Source of the DNA: Sinomicrobium soli
GTDB taxonomy: Bacteria; Bacteroidota; Bacteroidia; Flavobacteriales; Flavobacteriaceae
DNA length: 64,000 nucleotides
Assembly: GCF_003285545.1 (NCBI RefSeq)
Contig: NZ_QLNV01000010.1
Span: 62,001-126,000 of the forward strand
Direction: 5' to 3'
Shown here: piece after piece, positions 1-10,165 of the stretch
Layout of the letters: every line of letters begins with the position of its first letter
Numbering within the stretch: the first letter of the stretch is position 1
Program-made: the position numbers and the translations under genes
Notes under the pieces: model-generated
Seen by the model: only the letters and a program-made list of their open reading frames with translations
What the model was told of the DNA's origin: nothing
The model's database searches: none

Positions 1-38
1 AAACCAAAAACCGAAATACGACTCATAAAACCAGCACT

Positions 39-3000
39 ATGAAACAAACTCTAAAAATTTCTTTGCTGTTTCTTTTCTGCCTGTCAACCATATCTTCATT
101 TGCGCAGCAACGTACGGTAACAGGTCATATCCGGGACGAAGAAGGTGCCCCTCTTCCGGGGGTTACCATTCTGGTCGGAGACAGCAATAAAGGGACAATT
201 TCCGACTTTGACGGTAATTTTTCGCTTGATATCAGCGGAAACAATACCATTCTTCTTTTCTCCTATATGGGAATGGAACCCCAGGAAATTGAAGTAGGCA
301 ATCAGCTTACCCTGGATATTACCATGATCTCGCAGGCCGTCGGGCTCGACGAGGTCGTAGCCATAGGTTACGGCCGCGCCAAAAAAAAGGATATCAGCGG
401 TTCCATTGCCACTGTAGACGGCGAAACCGTTTCCAAAAGAAATAACACACAATTGTCTCAGGCACTGCAGGGGACCATGCCAGGGGTCATGGTAACCCGT
501 ACCAATGCCGAACCCGGGGCAGGCGGAACCATACGGGTAAGGGGTATCACTACCATCGGGGACAGCGATCCCCTGGTTATCGTTGACGGTGTTCCGGTAA
601 GCAGTATCGATGATGTTAATGCTGCCGATATCCAGGATATTTCCGTACTCAAGGATGCAGCGTCGGCTTCCATATATGGCGCCAGGGCAGCAGCCGGGGT
701 GATCCTTATCACCACAAAACAATCCGGGGAAGAAAAATCGTCTCTGGAGTACAAAATGAGCTATGGCATTGATGTCCCTACCCGGTTTCCCGATATGGTA
801 GACCCCCAACGTTACCTCGAAATGATTAACGAATTTACCTGGAACGATGCCGGTAACCCCGAAGGCGGGGAATATGCACTTTATACTGAAGACGAGGTCA
901 ACAATTGGGTGGCCAACAACGCCACGGACCCCAACCGTTACCCGCTGACCGACTGGACGGGACTTATAATCAATGACTTCGCCCCGAGAAGTTCGCACAA
1001 CATTTCCTTTACCGGGGGTACCGAAAGGCTGAGGACCAGGGCTTCCCTGAATTACGAACAGATCGATGCCATGTACGACCACAAGTCCTTTAACCGCATC
1101 ATGGGCAGGGTAAACAATAATTTTACTATCTCTGAAAAGTTAAAAGCCTCCGTAAATTTCTCCTATATTCACGAAAGAAGAAAAGCTCCTGTCATTAACC
1201 CGGTAGAATCTGCCCAACGGTATCCGGCGGTTTATGCCGCCGTGTGGGACGACGGCCGTATCGGCCAGGGACAAAACGGTTTCAATACCTATGCCCGCCT
1301 GCATTACGGAGGGTTTGACAATACGTGGAGAAACAAGTTCAATTCCCGCATATCACTGGAATACAGCCCTGTAAAAAATCTCCGCATTACCGGGGTATTC
1401 GCACCTTACATCTATAATACCAAAGGTAAGAAATTCGTTAAAAAAATCCCGTATTACGATGCAGAGGATCCCACACAACAACTGGGATATATCTCCGGAC
1501 ACAACACTACAAATCTCTACGAAGCCAGAAACGACGGGTGGAATATTACCAACCAGCTTCTGGTTAACTACGATGCCTCTATCGGCAGTCATAATTTTAG
1601 TCTGCTTGCGGGTTATGAAGGTTTTTCCTCCTATACGGAATCACTGGATGCGCAGGCCGAAAATTATGAAGTATCCAGCTTCCCGTATCTCAACCTCGGT
1701 CCCCTGGATAACATGAGAAACTCGGGCGGGGCCGTGGAAACAGCATATCGCTCTTATTTCGGCCGCCTCCTATACGATTACAAAGGAAAATACCTGTTAC
1801 AGGCCAATCTGCGTTACGACGGTTCGTCGCGCTTCCACCCCGATTACCGCTGGGGAGCCTTCCCTTCGGTATCTGCCGGGTGGGTGATCACCGAGGAAAG
1901 CTTTATGCCAAAGGATTCTCCCCTTTCCTATCTGAAGTTCAAGGCAAGCTGGGGACAACTCGGTAACGAGCGTATTGGTAACTACCCCTACCAGTCAACC
2001 ATCGGGTTTTCCAACGCCTTGTTCTACCGGGGTAATAATGTGACTTCGGCTACTACGGCAGCCCAATTTTATTACGCCATCCCCAACATTACCTGGGAAA
2101 CCACCGAAACCACCAATATAGGTCTTGAATCCTATTTCTTTGAAAACAAGCTGATGTTATCAGCCGATTATTATAAAAAAACCACCAAAGACATGCTACT
2201 GCAACTGGAGATCCCTGATTATATGGGCTATGAAAACCCGGATCAGAATACCGGGAAAATGCATACCGAAGGATGGGATCTTGAACTCGCATGGAGGGAC
2301 CGGATCGGCGGGCTAAAATATTCCGTAAGTGCCAACGTATCCGATTACCGTTCCAAAATGGGCAACCTGGGCGGAATTGTATTCTCCGGGGCACAGATTA
2401 CCCGTGAGGGGACGGAATTCAACGAGTGGTACGGTTACCGGTCTGACGGACTGTTCCAGACTGCGGAAGAAGTGGCCGATTCGCCCACACTCAATTCTTC
2501 TGTACAGCCAGGGGATGTAAAATACCTGGATATCAGTGGTCCGGACGGGGTACCGGACGGCATTATCTCTCCCGATTACGACCGTGTTCCCCTCGGAGGT
2601 TCCCTGCCCAGGTATCTTTACGGGGGCAACATTAATGCGGAGTACAAAAACTTCGACCTGACCCTCGGTTTCCAGGGTGTAGGAAAACAAAACAGCCGCC
2701 TGACCCCGCAAATGGTAAGACCCTTCTTCTCTACCTGGACCAATGCCCCGGCCATTATCGACGGAAAGTACTGGAGCCATTACAATACCCCTGAAGAAAA
2801 CCAGAAAGCCCGTTACCCCAGGCTCTCTCATGCCGGGGCCGAAAACAACAATTATGAGATGTCGGATTTCTGGTTGTTCGAAGGCGGTTACTTCCGGCTG
2901 AAAAACATAGTGCTCGGGTTTACCCTGCCCGAGTCCGTGACCACTCGTATCAATGTGAGTAACGCACGGTTGTTTGTGTCGGCTACCGACCTGTTTTCCA

Positions 3001-3092
3001 TAGATAACTACCCCGGGGGATGGGACCCGGAAACCGCAGACCATACTTATATGGTTTCCACCTTCCTGTTTGGCCTGTCTGTTAAATTCTAA
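39..3092 (+). CDS. SusC/RagA-type TonB-linked outer membrane transporter (locus 1)
   Basis: 1017-residue outer-membrane importer. Sec signal peptide at about 1-22 (ending SFAQ), then a CarboxypepD_reg-like beta-sandwich (about 25-100, with the DFDGNFSL motif), a TonB plug with the SusC signature VDGVPVSS and SVLKDAASASIYGARAA (about 180-235), and a long beta-barrel ending in an aromatic residue (LSVKF). It has no STN domain, so sigma/FecR signalling is unlikely. It lies 11 nt before its susD and opens an eleven-gene run on the same strand. The substrate is not recognisable; the downstream phosphoesterases and sugar kinases suggest a phosphorylated carbohydrate or polyol. Confidence 0.95.
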   Translation: MKQTLKISLLFLFCLSTISSFAQQRTVTGHIRDEEGAPLPGVTILVGDSNKGTISDFDGNFSLDISGNNTILLFSYMGMEPQEIEVGNQLTLDITMISQAVGLDEVVAIGYGRAKKKDISGSIATVDGETVSKRNNTQLSQALQGTMPGVMVTRTNAEPGAGGTIRVRGITTIGDSDPLVIVDGVPVSSIDDVNAADIQDISVLKDAASASIYGARAAAGVILITTKQSGEEKSSLEYKMSYGIDVPTRFPDMVDPQRYLEMINEFTWNDAGNPEGGEYALYTEDEVNNWVANNATDPNRYPLTDWTGLIINDFAPRSSHNISFTGGTERLRTRASLNYEQIDAMYDHKSFNRIMGRVNNNFTISEKLKASVNFSYIHERRKAPVINPVESAQRYPAVYAAVWDDGRIGQGQNGFNTYARLHYGGFDNTWRNKFNSRISLEYSPVKNLRITGVFAPYIYNTKGKKFVKKIPYYDAEDPTQQLGYISGHNTTNLYEARNDGWNITNQLLVNYDASIGSHNFSLLAGYEGFSSYTESLDAQAENYEVSSFPYLNLGPLDNMRNSGGAVETAYRSYFGRLLYDYKGKYLLQANLRYDGSSRFHPDYRWGAFPSVSAGWVITEESFMPKDSPLSYLKFKASWGQLGNERIGNYPYQSTIGFSNALFYRGNNVTSATTAAQFYYAIPNITWETTETTNIGLESYFFENKLMLSADYYKKTTKDMLLQLEIPDYMGYENPDQNTGKMHTEGWDLELAWRDRIGGLKYSVSANVSDYRSKMGNLGGIVFSGAQITREGTEFNEWYGYRSDGLFQTAEEVADSPTLNSSVQPGDVKYLDISGPDGVPDGIISPDYDRVPLGGSLPRYLYGGNINAEYKNFDLTLGFQGVGKQNSRLTPQMVRPFFSTWTNAPAIIDGKYWSHYNTPEENQKARYPRLSHAGAENNNYEMSDFWLFEGGYFRLKNIVLGFTLPESVTTRINVSNARLFVSATDLFSIDNYPGGWDPETADHTYMVSTFLFGLSVKF

Positions 3093-3103
3093 AAATCAGC
3101 AAA

Positions 3104-4795
3104 ATGAAGAAAATACTGTCTTTTTTCCTGTGTACCGCAGTCCTTTGTGGCTGCGAGGACCTCGACCTCAACCCGTTGTCTGAAGCCTCTTCGGGAAACT
3201 GGTATTCCAGTGCCGAAGAATATGAAATGTCACTGAACGACCTCTACAGGACCTATCTCTGGGACCTGGAGATCAACCTGACCACCGAAAGAATGACAGA
3301 CAACTGGACACAGCGAATGGTCATATCCGACTTTACTTCCGGGACCATAAACAGCGAATGGTCAACTGCTTCAGACTTATGGCTGAGCACCTATAAAGGT
3401 ATTTCGAGGGCAAATACCATTCTCAATAACCTGGAAAACGCACCGGACGATCTCACAGAAGAGCAGATAAAACAATTCGAAGGTGAAGCCCGTTTTTTCC
3501 GGGCGGTATTCTATTCCCGCCTGGCATTTTACTATGGAGATGTTCCTTACTACACGGAGTATATCGATATCGAAGCTGCTTTTGAACTGGGCAGGACCGA
3601 CAAGGATGAGATCATAAAACACGTTTACGAAGATTTCGACATCGCTATTGAAAACCTTCCCGGGAGTTATCCCGGCAACGAACTGGGTAAGGCCACCAAA
3701 GGTGCCGCTATGGCTTTTAAGGCCCGTACAGCCCTCTATATGGAAGACTGGGCCCTTGCCAGGGAAAGTGCAAAAGCCTGTATGGATCTCGGAATTTATG
3801 AATTACACCCTCAGTATGATGATTATTTCTATTCCAAAACCCGGAATTCCTCCGAAACCATTTTTGCCCTGCCGCAATCCACGGAGCTCGGGCAATACTG
3901 GAATGCAAAAAATTTCTATACCCGGACACCCGGCGGAAGCTCTGTGGCCCAACCGTCCTGGGACCTGTTTGCTTCCTACCTCTGTACAGACGGATTACCG
4001 ATAGACGAATCACCTTTATTCAACCCTCATAATCCCTTTGAAAATCGCGACCCAAGGTTGCCTATGACCATTGTGGAATTCGGCACGGAACACCTCGACT
4101 ATATCTACGACCCCAACCCTTATGCCACCGAGATACTGAAGGTATCTACCGGTCAATTGGTCAAAAACCTCGATACCCGAAGCGTGGTTACCCACGCCTC
4201 TCATAACGGGCTCACTCTTAATAAAGGGGTAGACGAAGACTGGACGGATGACAACCAGGCCGATTTCGACATCAAGATCATGCGGTATGCCGATGTATTG
4301 CTGATGTATGCGGAAGCCGCTATCGAACTCGATGAAATTGATGATACTACTCTTGAAGCCATTAATGCCGTACGGGCAAGGGCATACGGGGTTTCTGCAG
4401 ACGAGACGGGGGAATACCCGGCAGTAACCACAACAAACCAGGCCCCGTTGCGCAAAGAACTGCGCAACGAAAGACGGGTAGAATTTGCCTGGGAAAACCG
4501 GCGTTTTGACGACCTGTTGCGATGGCAACTGGCCGAAAAAGCCCTTACCCGCCCCGTTTACGGAATGCTGGACCCTAATGATCTAAAGGAAAAGGTAGTC
4601 GATCCGGGACTGTGGTTCTGGCCGGAAACACCGGAAATTGATGAGGACGGACTTCCCGACTTTTCATCCATGTACAACAGCGGATACATTAAACTCCTTG
4701 TCGAACGCAATTTTGACCTCAGGCAATACCTGTTCCCCATACCGTCTAAGGAGATACTGATCAACGATAATCTGGAACAGAATCCCGGTTACTGA
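3104..4795 (+). CDS. SusD/RagB-family surface lipoprotein (locus 1)
   Basis: 563-residue glycan-binding partner of the preceding SusC. Lipobox at the N-terminus (VLCGC, then the acidic EDLDLN export-type signal), SusD-like N-terminal region (about 20-220), and the family C-terminus with the IMRYADVLLMYAEAA and RRVEFAWENRRFDDLLRW blocks and the terminal YLFPIPSKEI...QNPGY. These are diagnostic of RagB/SusD. Full length. Expected to sit on the cell surface as the lid of the SusC barrel. Confidence 0.95.
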   Translation: MKKILSFFLCTAVLCGCEDLDLNPLSEASSGNWYSSAEEYEMSLNDLYRTYLWDLEINLTTERMTDNWTQRMVISDFTSGTINSEWSTASDLWLSTYKGISRANTILNNLENAPDDLTEEQIKQFEGEARFFRAVFYSRLAFYYGDVPYYTEYIDIEAAFELGRTDKDEIIKHVYEDFDIAIENLPGSYPGNELGKATKGAAMAFKARTALYMEDWALARESAKACMDLGIYELHPQYDDYFYSKTRNSSETIFALPQSTELGQYWNAKNFYTRTPGGSSVAQPSWDLFASYLCTDGLPIDESPLFNPHNPFENRDPRLPMTIVEFGTEHLDYIYDPNPYATEILKVSTGQLVKNLDTRSVVTHASHNGLTLNKGVDEDWTDDNQADFDIKIMRYADVLLMYAEAAIELDEIDDTTLEAINAVRARAYGVSADETGEYPAVTTTNQAPLRKELRNERRVEFAWENRRFDDLLRWQLAEKALTRPVYGMLDPNDLKEKVVDPGLWFWPETPEIDEDGLPDFSSMYNSGYIKLLVERNFDLRQYLFPIPSKEILINDNLEQNPGY

Positions 4796-4854
4796 ATGTA
4801 ATGGCAGTTTGTAACATCTTAAGCCAAAACAGAATATGAACCTATAAACAAAAC

Positions 4855-6618
4855 ATGCATACCATAGATATTGTCGTATTAATCGTATACCTTATTGGCC
4901 TTATAGGCATGGGAAGTATTTTCTCCCGGATGAAAAATGCCAGCGAAATGTTCGCAGCAGCCGGAAAGTCACCTTGGTGGCTTTCCGGCTTATCGTCGTT
5001 TATGACCACTTTCTCCGCCGGGACTTTTGTAGTCTGGGGAGGGATCGCATATCGTTTTGGCATGGTGAGCGTATCCATCCTTATGGTGATAGGAGTAGCT
5101 GCCATGTTTGCAGGATGGTTCCTGGCATCCCGATGGAAAAAATTCGGTTATAATTCGGCCGCCGGATTTCTCAACGACCGCTTCGGCAGATCACTGGTTC
5201 ACTTTTATACGTTACTGCAGGGACTGGTCGGACTGTTTACCATGGGAGGCGCAGTCTATGCCCTTTCCGTGGTAATTACTGCCCTGGTCCCCTTGCCTGA
5301 AGGACATATACTTGCCGATCCCCTGACAGGTCACCTTTCGGTAACATTTACCTCCCTGGCCTTGTGCTTACTGGTCATTATCATTACCTTCGGCGGAGGG
5401 CTCTGGGCCGTACTCATGACAGACGCCTTACAGTTTATAATCCTCTCGGCTTCCGTACTTATCGTAGTACCTCTTATCCTGGCCAGAACGGGAGGGATTT
5501 CCGGGCTTTTCCAGGCAGCACCCGAAGGTTTCGGACAACTGGTCAACAATGAGTTTTCATGGTATTTCCTGCTGGGGTGGAGCCTGGTGTTTTTTTTCAA
5601 AATCGGCGGGGAATGGGCCTATGTCCAACGATTTGTATGTGTACCTAACAGCCGTGATGCCCGGAAGGCCACTTACCTCTTTGGTATTCTCTACATCGCA
5701 AGCCCTTTTATCTGGATGCTTCCCCCCATGGCCTACAGGGTTATCAACCCCGGTGCCGATTACGAACAGGCCTATATTCTGGCCAGCCAGGAAGTATTAC
5801 CTGCAGGAATGCTGGGGCTTATGATTGCTGCCATGTGCTCCGCTACGGCCAGTATGGCCACTACGCAACTCAATGTCTTTGCCGGGGCTTTTACCACCGA
5901 GCTCTATCACAGGGTCATACGTCCTTCCGCCACAGATACCGAACTTGTAAGGGCAGGGCGTCTGTTTACCCTTTTACTGGGAGGAATTATCATTGCCGGG
6001 GCACTGGTAATCCCCGCAATGGGAACATATACCGGGTATATCCTGGCCTCCGTGGCCATGCTTACGGGGCCTATGGTCCTGCCAACCATCTGGGGACTCT
6101 ATTCGAGGAAAATAGGTCTCCGGGATGCCTGGGGAGTTACCCTGGCGAGCATAGTCTTCGGAATAACCGTAAAAATCGGATTTCAGCCCGAAGGTTTTCT
6201 GACAGGCATTTCATGGCTGTCCGGTATTGCTTCCCTGGCTATGGCCAATGAACGGATTACAGAAATCATGGCAGGCACAATATTTCCCCTTGTGCTCCTC
6301 TTCTGGTGCGAAATGCGTTCCCCGCATACCTGCAAGGGGTGGGTTAAAGTGAAAAATCACAAAAGCAGTTATACGGAAGGAAAATCGTCTGATGCTTCCC
6401 GGCTTCCCGCAAGCTTATGTGCCTGGTCGTCCGTAATTGTGGGGGTATTGATGATGATGATCACTTTAATCGGACAAGACGATAGTACGCTTGTGGCCTT
6501 GTTTGCCACAGGGCTGATGCTATTGGGGATACTCATCCTCATATCGCAGAAAAAATCGGGAAAAGCCCTGGCTTCTCCCGACATCCATATCAATGAGAAT
6601 TCAGAACAAACAAGATAA
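4855..6618 (+). CDS. Sodium:solute symporter (SSS family)
   Basis: 587-residue polytopic inner-membrane protein of the sodium/solute symporter family (SGLT/PutP fold). About 13 hydrophobic helices are visible. The first begins at residue 3 (HTIDIVVLIVYLIGLIGMGS), which is characteristic, and it is followed by the FSAGTFVVWGGIAYRFG segment. A hydrophilic linker at about 490-515 precedes two last helices. Expected to bring the sugar or polyol released in the periplasm into the cytoplasm with Na+. It lies 59 nt after susD and 21 nt before the oxidoreductase. Substrate unknown; no intracellular glycosidase is present in this operon. Confidence 0.9.
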   Translation: MHTIDIVVLIVYLIGLIGMGSIFSRMKNASEMFAAAGKSPWWLSGLSSFMTTFSAGTFVVWGGIAYRFGMVSVSILMVIGVAAMFAGWFLASRWKKFGYNSAAGFLNDRFGRSLVHFYTLLQGLVGLFTMGGAVYALSVVITALVPLPEGHILADPLTGHLSVTFTSLALCLLVIIITFGGGLWAVLMTDALQFIILSASVLIVVPLILARTGGISGLFQAAPEGFGQLVNNEFSWYFLLGWSLVFFFKIGGEWAYVQRFVCVPNSRDARKATYLFGILYIASPFIWMLPPMAYRVINPGADYEQAYILASQEVLPAGMLGLMIAAMCSATASMATTQLNVFAGAFTTELYHRVIRPSATDTELVRAGRLFTLLLGGIIIAGALVIPAMGTYTGYILASVAMLTGPMVLPTIWGLYSRKIGLRDAWGVTLASIVFGITVKIGFQPEGFLTGISWLSGIASLAMANERITEIMAGTIFPLVLLFWCEMRSPHTCKGWVKVKNHKSSYTEGKSSDASRLPASLCAWSSVIVGVLMMMITLIGQDDSTLVALFATGLMLLGILILISQKKSGKALASPDIHINENSEQTR

Positions 6619-6639
6619 TACCGATAATAAACACGTAAC

Positions 6640-8037
6640 ATGATGAAACATATCACCGAAAAGGGAAGACAGGTCCCGGTAAGAACAGAAGCAGATATAC
6701 TCGTAGTAGGCGGAGGTCCTTCAGGAATAATGGCAGCACAGGCCGCGGCTGAAGACGGGCTGAAAGTGGTATTGATTGAAAACAGGAGTTTTCTCGGCGG
6801 GAACATGACCATAGGCCTTCCCGTACTGGGGTTTCTCGGACAGAAAGGAAACCAGATCATCAAAGGACTACCGCAAAAGTTTACGGAACGCCTCAAAATG
6901 CAGGACGCCGCCAGCGAACACAGGCCCTGCCCGTTACATATGAGCATAACCCTCGTAGAACCTGAAGCCGTAAAGAATACTGCTCTTGAAATGCTTACCG
7001 AGGGGAATGTTGAGGTCATCCTTTACACCTATTTCGTAGATGCCATTGTCGAGCACAATACCATTAAAGGGATCATCATAGAAAGTAAGGCCGGAAGAGA
7101 AGCCATTCTCGCCAAAACGGTCATCGATTGCAGCGGGGATGCCGATGTGGCTTACCGCGCCGGGGTTCCTTGTGAAAAAGGAAACGAAAAAGGCGGAATG
7201 CAGCCCCCTACCCTCATGTTCTGCATGGGTGGTGTGGACACCGAAAAGCTGAGGATGAGCATTGCCAGCGAACACCGCACTTATCTCACGGATTTTATCC
7301 CCGCCGAATATTTCGGGCAGAACCATCAGTTTATAGTGGTAGGATTACGCGACCTGATGAATAAGGCAAGAAATGAGGGTTTTACCCTCAACACTGAACG
7401 AACCATTATTATTACCGGGCTGCGAAAAGGGGAAGTCTGGATAAACATGTCCAGTGTACACGGGGTTGACGGGACCAAACCTGAGGACCTGACCCACGGG
7501 GAAGTCAAAGGAAGACAACAAATCAGGGATATCCAACGCTACCTGACAGCATACGTACCCGGATTCGAAAAAGCATTTTTTACCAAGATGGCCCCCTTCC
7601 TCGGGATCAGGGAAACACGAAGAATAGTGGGCCGTTATGTCATGACCAGCGATGATATACTGTCTTGCAGAAGATTTGACGATGCCATTGCGGTAGCCAG
7701 CTACCCTCTCGACCTGCATCACCCCCACGACGGAGGGTGTACGCTCACCTGGTGCGGCGATTGTTACGACATTCCCTATGCCTCCCTGGTACCGCAACGC
7801 ATCGAAAACCTCCTGGTGGCCGGAAGGGCCATTTCCACAACACATGAAGCCATGTCTGCCATAAGGGTGATGGCCCCATGTATGGCCATGGGGGAAGCCG
7901 CCGGAAGAGCTGCAAAACTGGCTATCTGGCACGGGGTGCTGCCTTCCTCCCTGGATGTCCGCCTCCTACAAAAGGAACTCCTCGAAAAAGGAGCCTACCT
8001 GAATGAAGAAATTGCCTTAAACCGACAAGCATTATGA
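6640..8037 (+). CDS. FAD-dependent oxidoreductase (FAD_oxidored family)
   Basis: 465-residue flavoprotein with the dinucleotide motif ADILVVGGGPSGIMAA (about 18-33), the second family block TVIDCSGDADVAYRAGVPC (about 165-185) and the C-terminal FAD-binding LLVAGRAISTTHEAMSAIRVM (about 390-410). This matches the FAD-dependent oxidoreductases (PF12831 type) common in Bacteroidota carbohydrate loci. No signal peptide, so probably cytoplasmic. It may oxidise a hydroxyl of the imported compound. The last two codons and stop lie inside the repeat element that continues into the next intergenic region. Confidence 0.85.
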   Translation: MMKHITEKGRQVPVRTEADILVVGGGPSGIMAAQAAAEDGLKVVLIENRSFLGGNMTIGLPVLGFLGQKGNQIIKGLPQKFTERLKMQDAASEHRPCPLHMSITLVEPEAVKNTALEMLTEGNVEVILYTYFVDAIVEHNTIKGIIIESKAGREAILAKTVIDCSGDADVAYRAGVPCEKGNEKGGMQPPTLMFCMGGVDTEKLRMSIASEHRTYLTDFIPAEYFGQNHQFIVVGLRDLMNKARNEGFTLNTERTIIITGLRKGEVWINMSSVHGVDGTKPEDLTHGEVKGRQQIRDIQRYLTAYVPGFEKAFFTKMAPFLGIRETRRIVGRYVMTSDDILSCRRFDDAIAVASYPLDLHHPHDGGCTLTWCGDCYDIPYASLVPQRIENLLVAGRAISTTHEAMSAIRVMAPCMAMGEAAGRAAKLAIWHGVLPSSLDVRLLQKELLEKGAYLNEEIALNRQAL

Positions 8038-8131
8038 AATGCCCATAACCAAAATTTTCGGATACCAACCGAAATGATCATTGGGCATTCCATCTGACCT
8101 ATGAAAAACAAATAAAAAAGAACAGATGAAA
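8029..8131 (+). repeat. Dispersed intergenic element, copy A (upstream of EEP gene)
   Basis: An element of about 100 nt also found at 54500-54622 on the other strand. Its left part carries an imperfect inverted repeat (GAAATGCCC at 8036-8044 with GGGCATTCC near 8084-8092), an inner hairpin TTTCGG/CCGAAA, and ATGATCAT. Positions 8091-8131 are identical over 41 nt to copy B. That run contains CATCTG (8091-8096) and CAGATG (8123-8128), which are reverse complements, so the ATG of the next gene (8126) lies in the right arm. The loop carries a reading frame ATGAAAAACAAATAA (8101-8115) ending 10 nt before the start codon. Function is inferred: leader or translational control. Confidence 0.8.
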
Positions 8132-9043
8132 TCACATAACATAAAAAACGTATTACTCCGCTTTCTCCCGGCAGGAATACTCCTGCTCCTGTTTTGCAAC
8201 TTTGTTCCTGCACAGGAAAACAGGGCCCCTTTTAAAGTGATCAGCGCCAATATCCGGGTGGCCCTGCCCGCAGATACGGATAAAGGACATGGATGGAACG
8301 ACCGGAAAGCACTGCTTTTCGATATCCTGAAAAATCACAAACCGGATATTATCTGTCTCCAGGAAGTCCTCGAAGTCCAGAACAATGATTTCAAAACGGC
8401 CTTTCCGGACTTTACCGTTATAGGGTTCGAAGGCCCGGAAATGGATGTCCACACAGATGGAGAATACCACGGCATTGCCAAGAATCCCATCGCATTTTCC
8501 AATACAAGGTTTGAACTGGTGGCGGCAGGGCAATACTGGTTATCCGAAACACCGCTGAAAGGCGGGAGCATTTCCTGGAATTCGGCAAGGGCAAGGAATG
8601 CCAACTGGGTGCGGCTCAAAGACCGGGCGACCTCCCGGGAATTCCGGGTCGTAAACCTCCATTTAGACCACAAAAGCCAGCCGGCAAGGGAAAGACAGAT
8701 CAGGGTAGTCACGGATGAGGCCGGCCAATACCCCCCCGATTTTCCCCAGGTACTCGCGGGAGACTTCAATGCCGGCGCAAAGAACGAGGTATACGGCGTT
8801 ATCGGTAACGCCGGATGGAAGGATACGTATACCGCCATACACGGTGATGCCGAACCCGGATATACGGTGCATCTGTTTAAAGGTGACAAATACGAAAAAA
8901 AGGACAAGGGCCGTAAGATCGATTTTATTTTCACCAGGGGAGCGGACTGGCAGGTGAAAGATGCCTCCATCATCCGGGACCATGCTGACGGAAGATACCC
9001 GAGCGACCATTATTTTGTATCCGCAGATATTTTGCCGGATTAA
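8126..9043 (+). CDS. Secreted endonuclease/exonuclease/phosphatase (EEP) family protein 1
   Basis: 305 residues with a Sec signal peptide (about 1-30, FVPAQ). All EEP (DNase I-like, PF03372) catalytic landmarks are visible: N42 (SANIR), E80 (CLQE), H179 (NLHLDH), D213/N215 (AGDFNA), D266 (KIDFIF) and D294-H295 (SDHYF). The family cleaves phosphodiesters or phosphomonoesters in a Mg2+-dependent way (nucleases, sphingomyelinases, inositol-polyphosphate phosphatases). Expected in the periplasm or outside the cell. It stands in tandem with a second, divergent EEP and a metallophosphoesterase. Substrate not determinable. Confidence 0.9.
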   Translation: MKSHNIKNVLLRFLPAGILLLLFCNFVPAQENRAPFKVISANIRVALPADTDKGHGWNDRKALLFDILKNHKPDIICLQEVLEVQNNDFKTAFPDFTVIGFEGPEMDVHTDGEYHGIAKNPIAFSNTRFELVAAGQYWLSETPLKGGSISWNSARARNANWVRLKDRATSREFRVVNLHLDHKSQPARERQIRVVTDEAGQYPPDFPQVLAGDFNAGAKNEVYGVIGNAGWKDTYTAIHGDAEPGYTVHLFKGDKYEKKDKGRKIDFIFTRGADWQVKDASIIRDHADGRYPSDHYFVSADILPD

Positions 9044-9155
9044 CCCGGAGTGCCGGGGCTCCATTCCCGGATCTCTCTCCAAAAGAAATCTGCTTCGGGC
9101 CGCATTGGGAATGATGACAACCCACTATAAACGATTAAACCAAAAATAAGTAAAC

Positions 9156-10115
9156 ATGTATCGGATAAACACAAGAGAACGAAGAGAACCTTCCGGGCTG
9201 ACAGAATGTTTTATCAGGGTTTTAAAACCCCTTTTTACAGGATTTGCAATACTGTTTATCTTGCCATTGCAGGGACAGGAATTTACGATACTGAACTACA
9301 ATTCCCTACACGGTTTTCAAAAAGATCCGGCACTCACAAAACGCTATGTCGAATGGGTGAAAAAGCTTGATCCCGATGTGGTATCATACCAGGAAATGAA
9401 CGGCTTCACCCAAAACGACATAGGAGAACTGGCCGAAAAGTACGGGCATCCTTATGCGGTGATCATGAACGAAGAATATGGAGTTCCCGTAACCCATCCC
9501 CTCGCCATAACTTCGAAATATCCCATACTCGATGTAAAAAGGGTCATGGACAACCTATGGCATGGTTACCTGTACTCAAAGATCAACGGAATCCATTTCT
9601 TTATTACCCACCTGGCACCTTTTACCCTTAAGGACCGCCAAAAGGATATCCGGAAAATAATAGCACAGACCCGGTTGATCCCTAAAAATGAAATGATTGT
9701 CCTTGCCGGAGATTTCAATGCACTATCTCCGATGGACTCCACAGCGTACGGAGAAGACCTGCTGAATGCCATGCGGAAATCGGAAGGAAAGTACATCACA
9801 AAAAGCGGGACTCCCATTTTGAGAAACCGTACAATCTACCGGGAAAACCTAAATAATGACAAAATAGACTACTCGGTTATCCGGATGGTCTCAGATGCCG
9901 GATTTAAGGATAGCTACTTCCTGAAAAACGATACGTTCAAAAATAGCGTTCCCACAAAGGGTCATGCAAAAAAAACATCTTTCCTCCGCAGGATCGATTA
10001 TATCTGGACCAATAAAAAACTATCGAAAAAAGTCATCGGATCGGATATTGTCCAGGATACCCTGACCGACTATATTTCTGATCATTACCCCGTCATTTTA
10101 AAAGTGAAACTATAA
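9156..10115 (+). CDS. Secreted endonuclease/exonuclease/phosphatase (EEP) family protein 2
   Basis: 319 residues. A long basic n-region then a hydrophobic core (about 24-41, ending LQGQ) indicates export. EEP motifs: N47/N49 (LNYNSLHG), E80 (SYQEM), H152 (ITHLAPF), D186/N188 (AGDFNA), the RRIDYIW block (about 280) and D309-H310 (SDHYPV). It is clearly diverged from the preceding EEP (different spacing, and an extra basic segment at about 245-280), so it is not a recent duplicate. Likely a different specificity or a second bond in the same substrate. 112 nt separate the two genes and 50 nt precede the metallophosphoesterase. Confidence 0.88.
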   Translation: MYRINTRERREPSGLTECFIRVLKPLFTGFAILFILPLQGQEFTILNYNSLHGFQKDPALTKRYVEWVKKLDPDVVSYQEMNGFTQNDIGELAEKYGHPYAVIMNEEYGVPVTHPLAITSKYPILDVKRVMDNLWHGYLYSKINGIHFFITHLAPFTLKDRQKDIRKIIAQTRLIPKNEMIVLAGDFNALSPMDSTAYGEDLLNAMRKSEGKYITKSGTPILRNRTIYRENLNNDKIDYSVIRMVSDAGFKDSYFLKNDTFKNSVPTKGHAKKTSFLRRIDYIWTNKKLSKKVIGSDIVQDTLTDYISDHYPVILKVKL

Positions 10116-10165
10116 CATTTTACCATAAACAACACCTCCTGATTCTTTAATAAAACAGAAAAAAA

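Noticed and set aside
96-1082. Minus-strand open frame of 328 codons over the first SusC
   Set aside because: Opposite to a clearly coding SusC region; Gly/Phe/Val-rich translation lacks any known motif.
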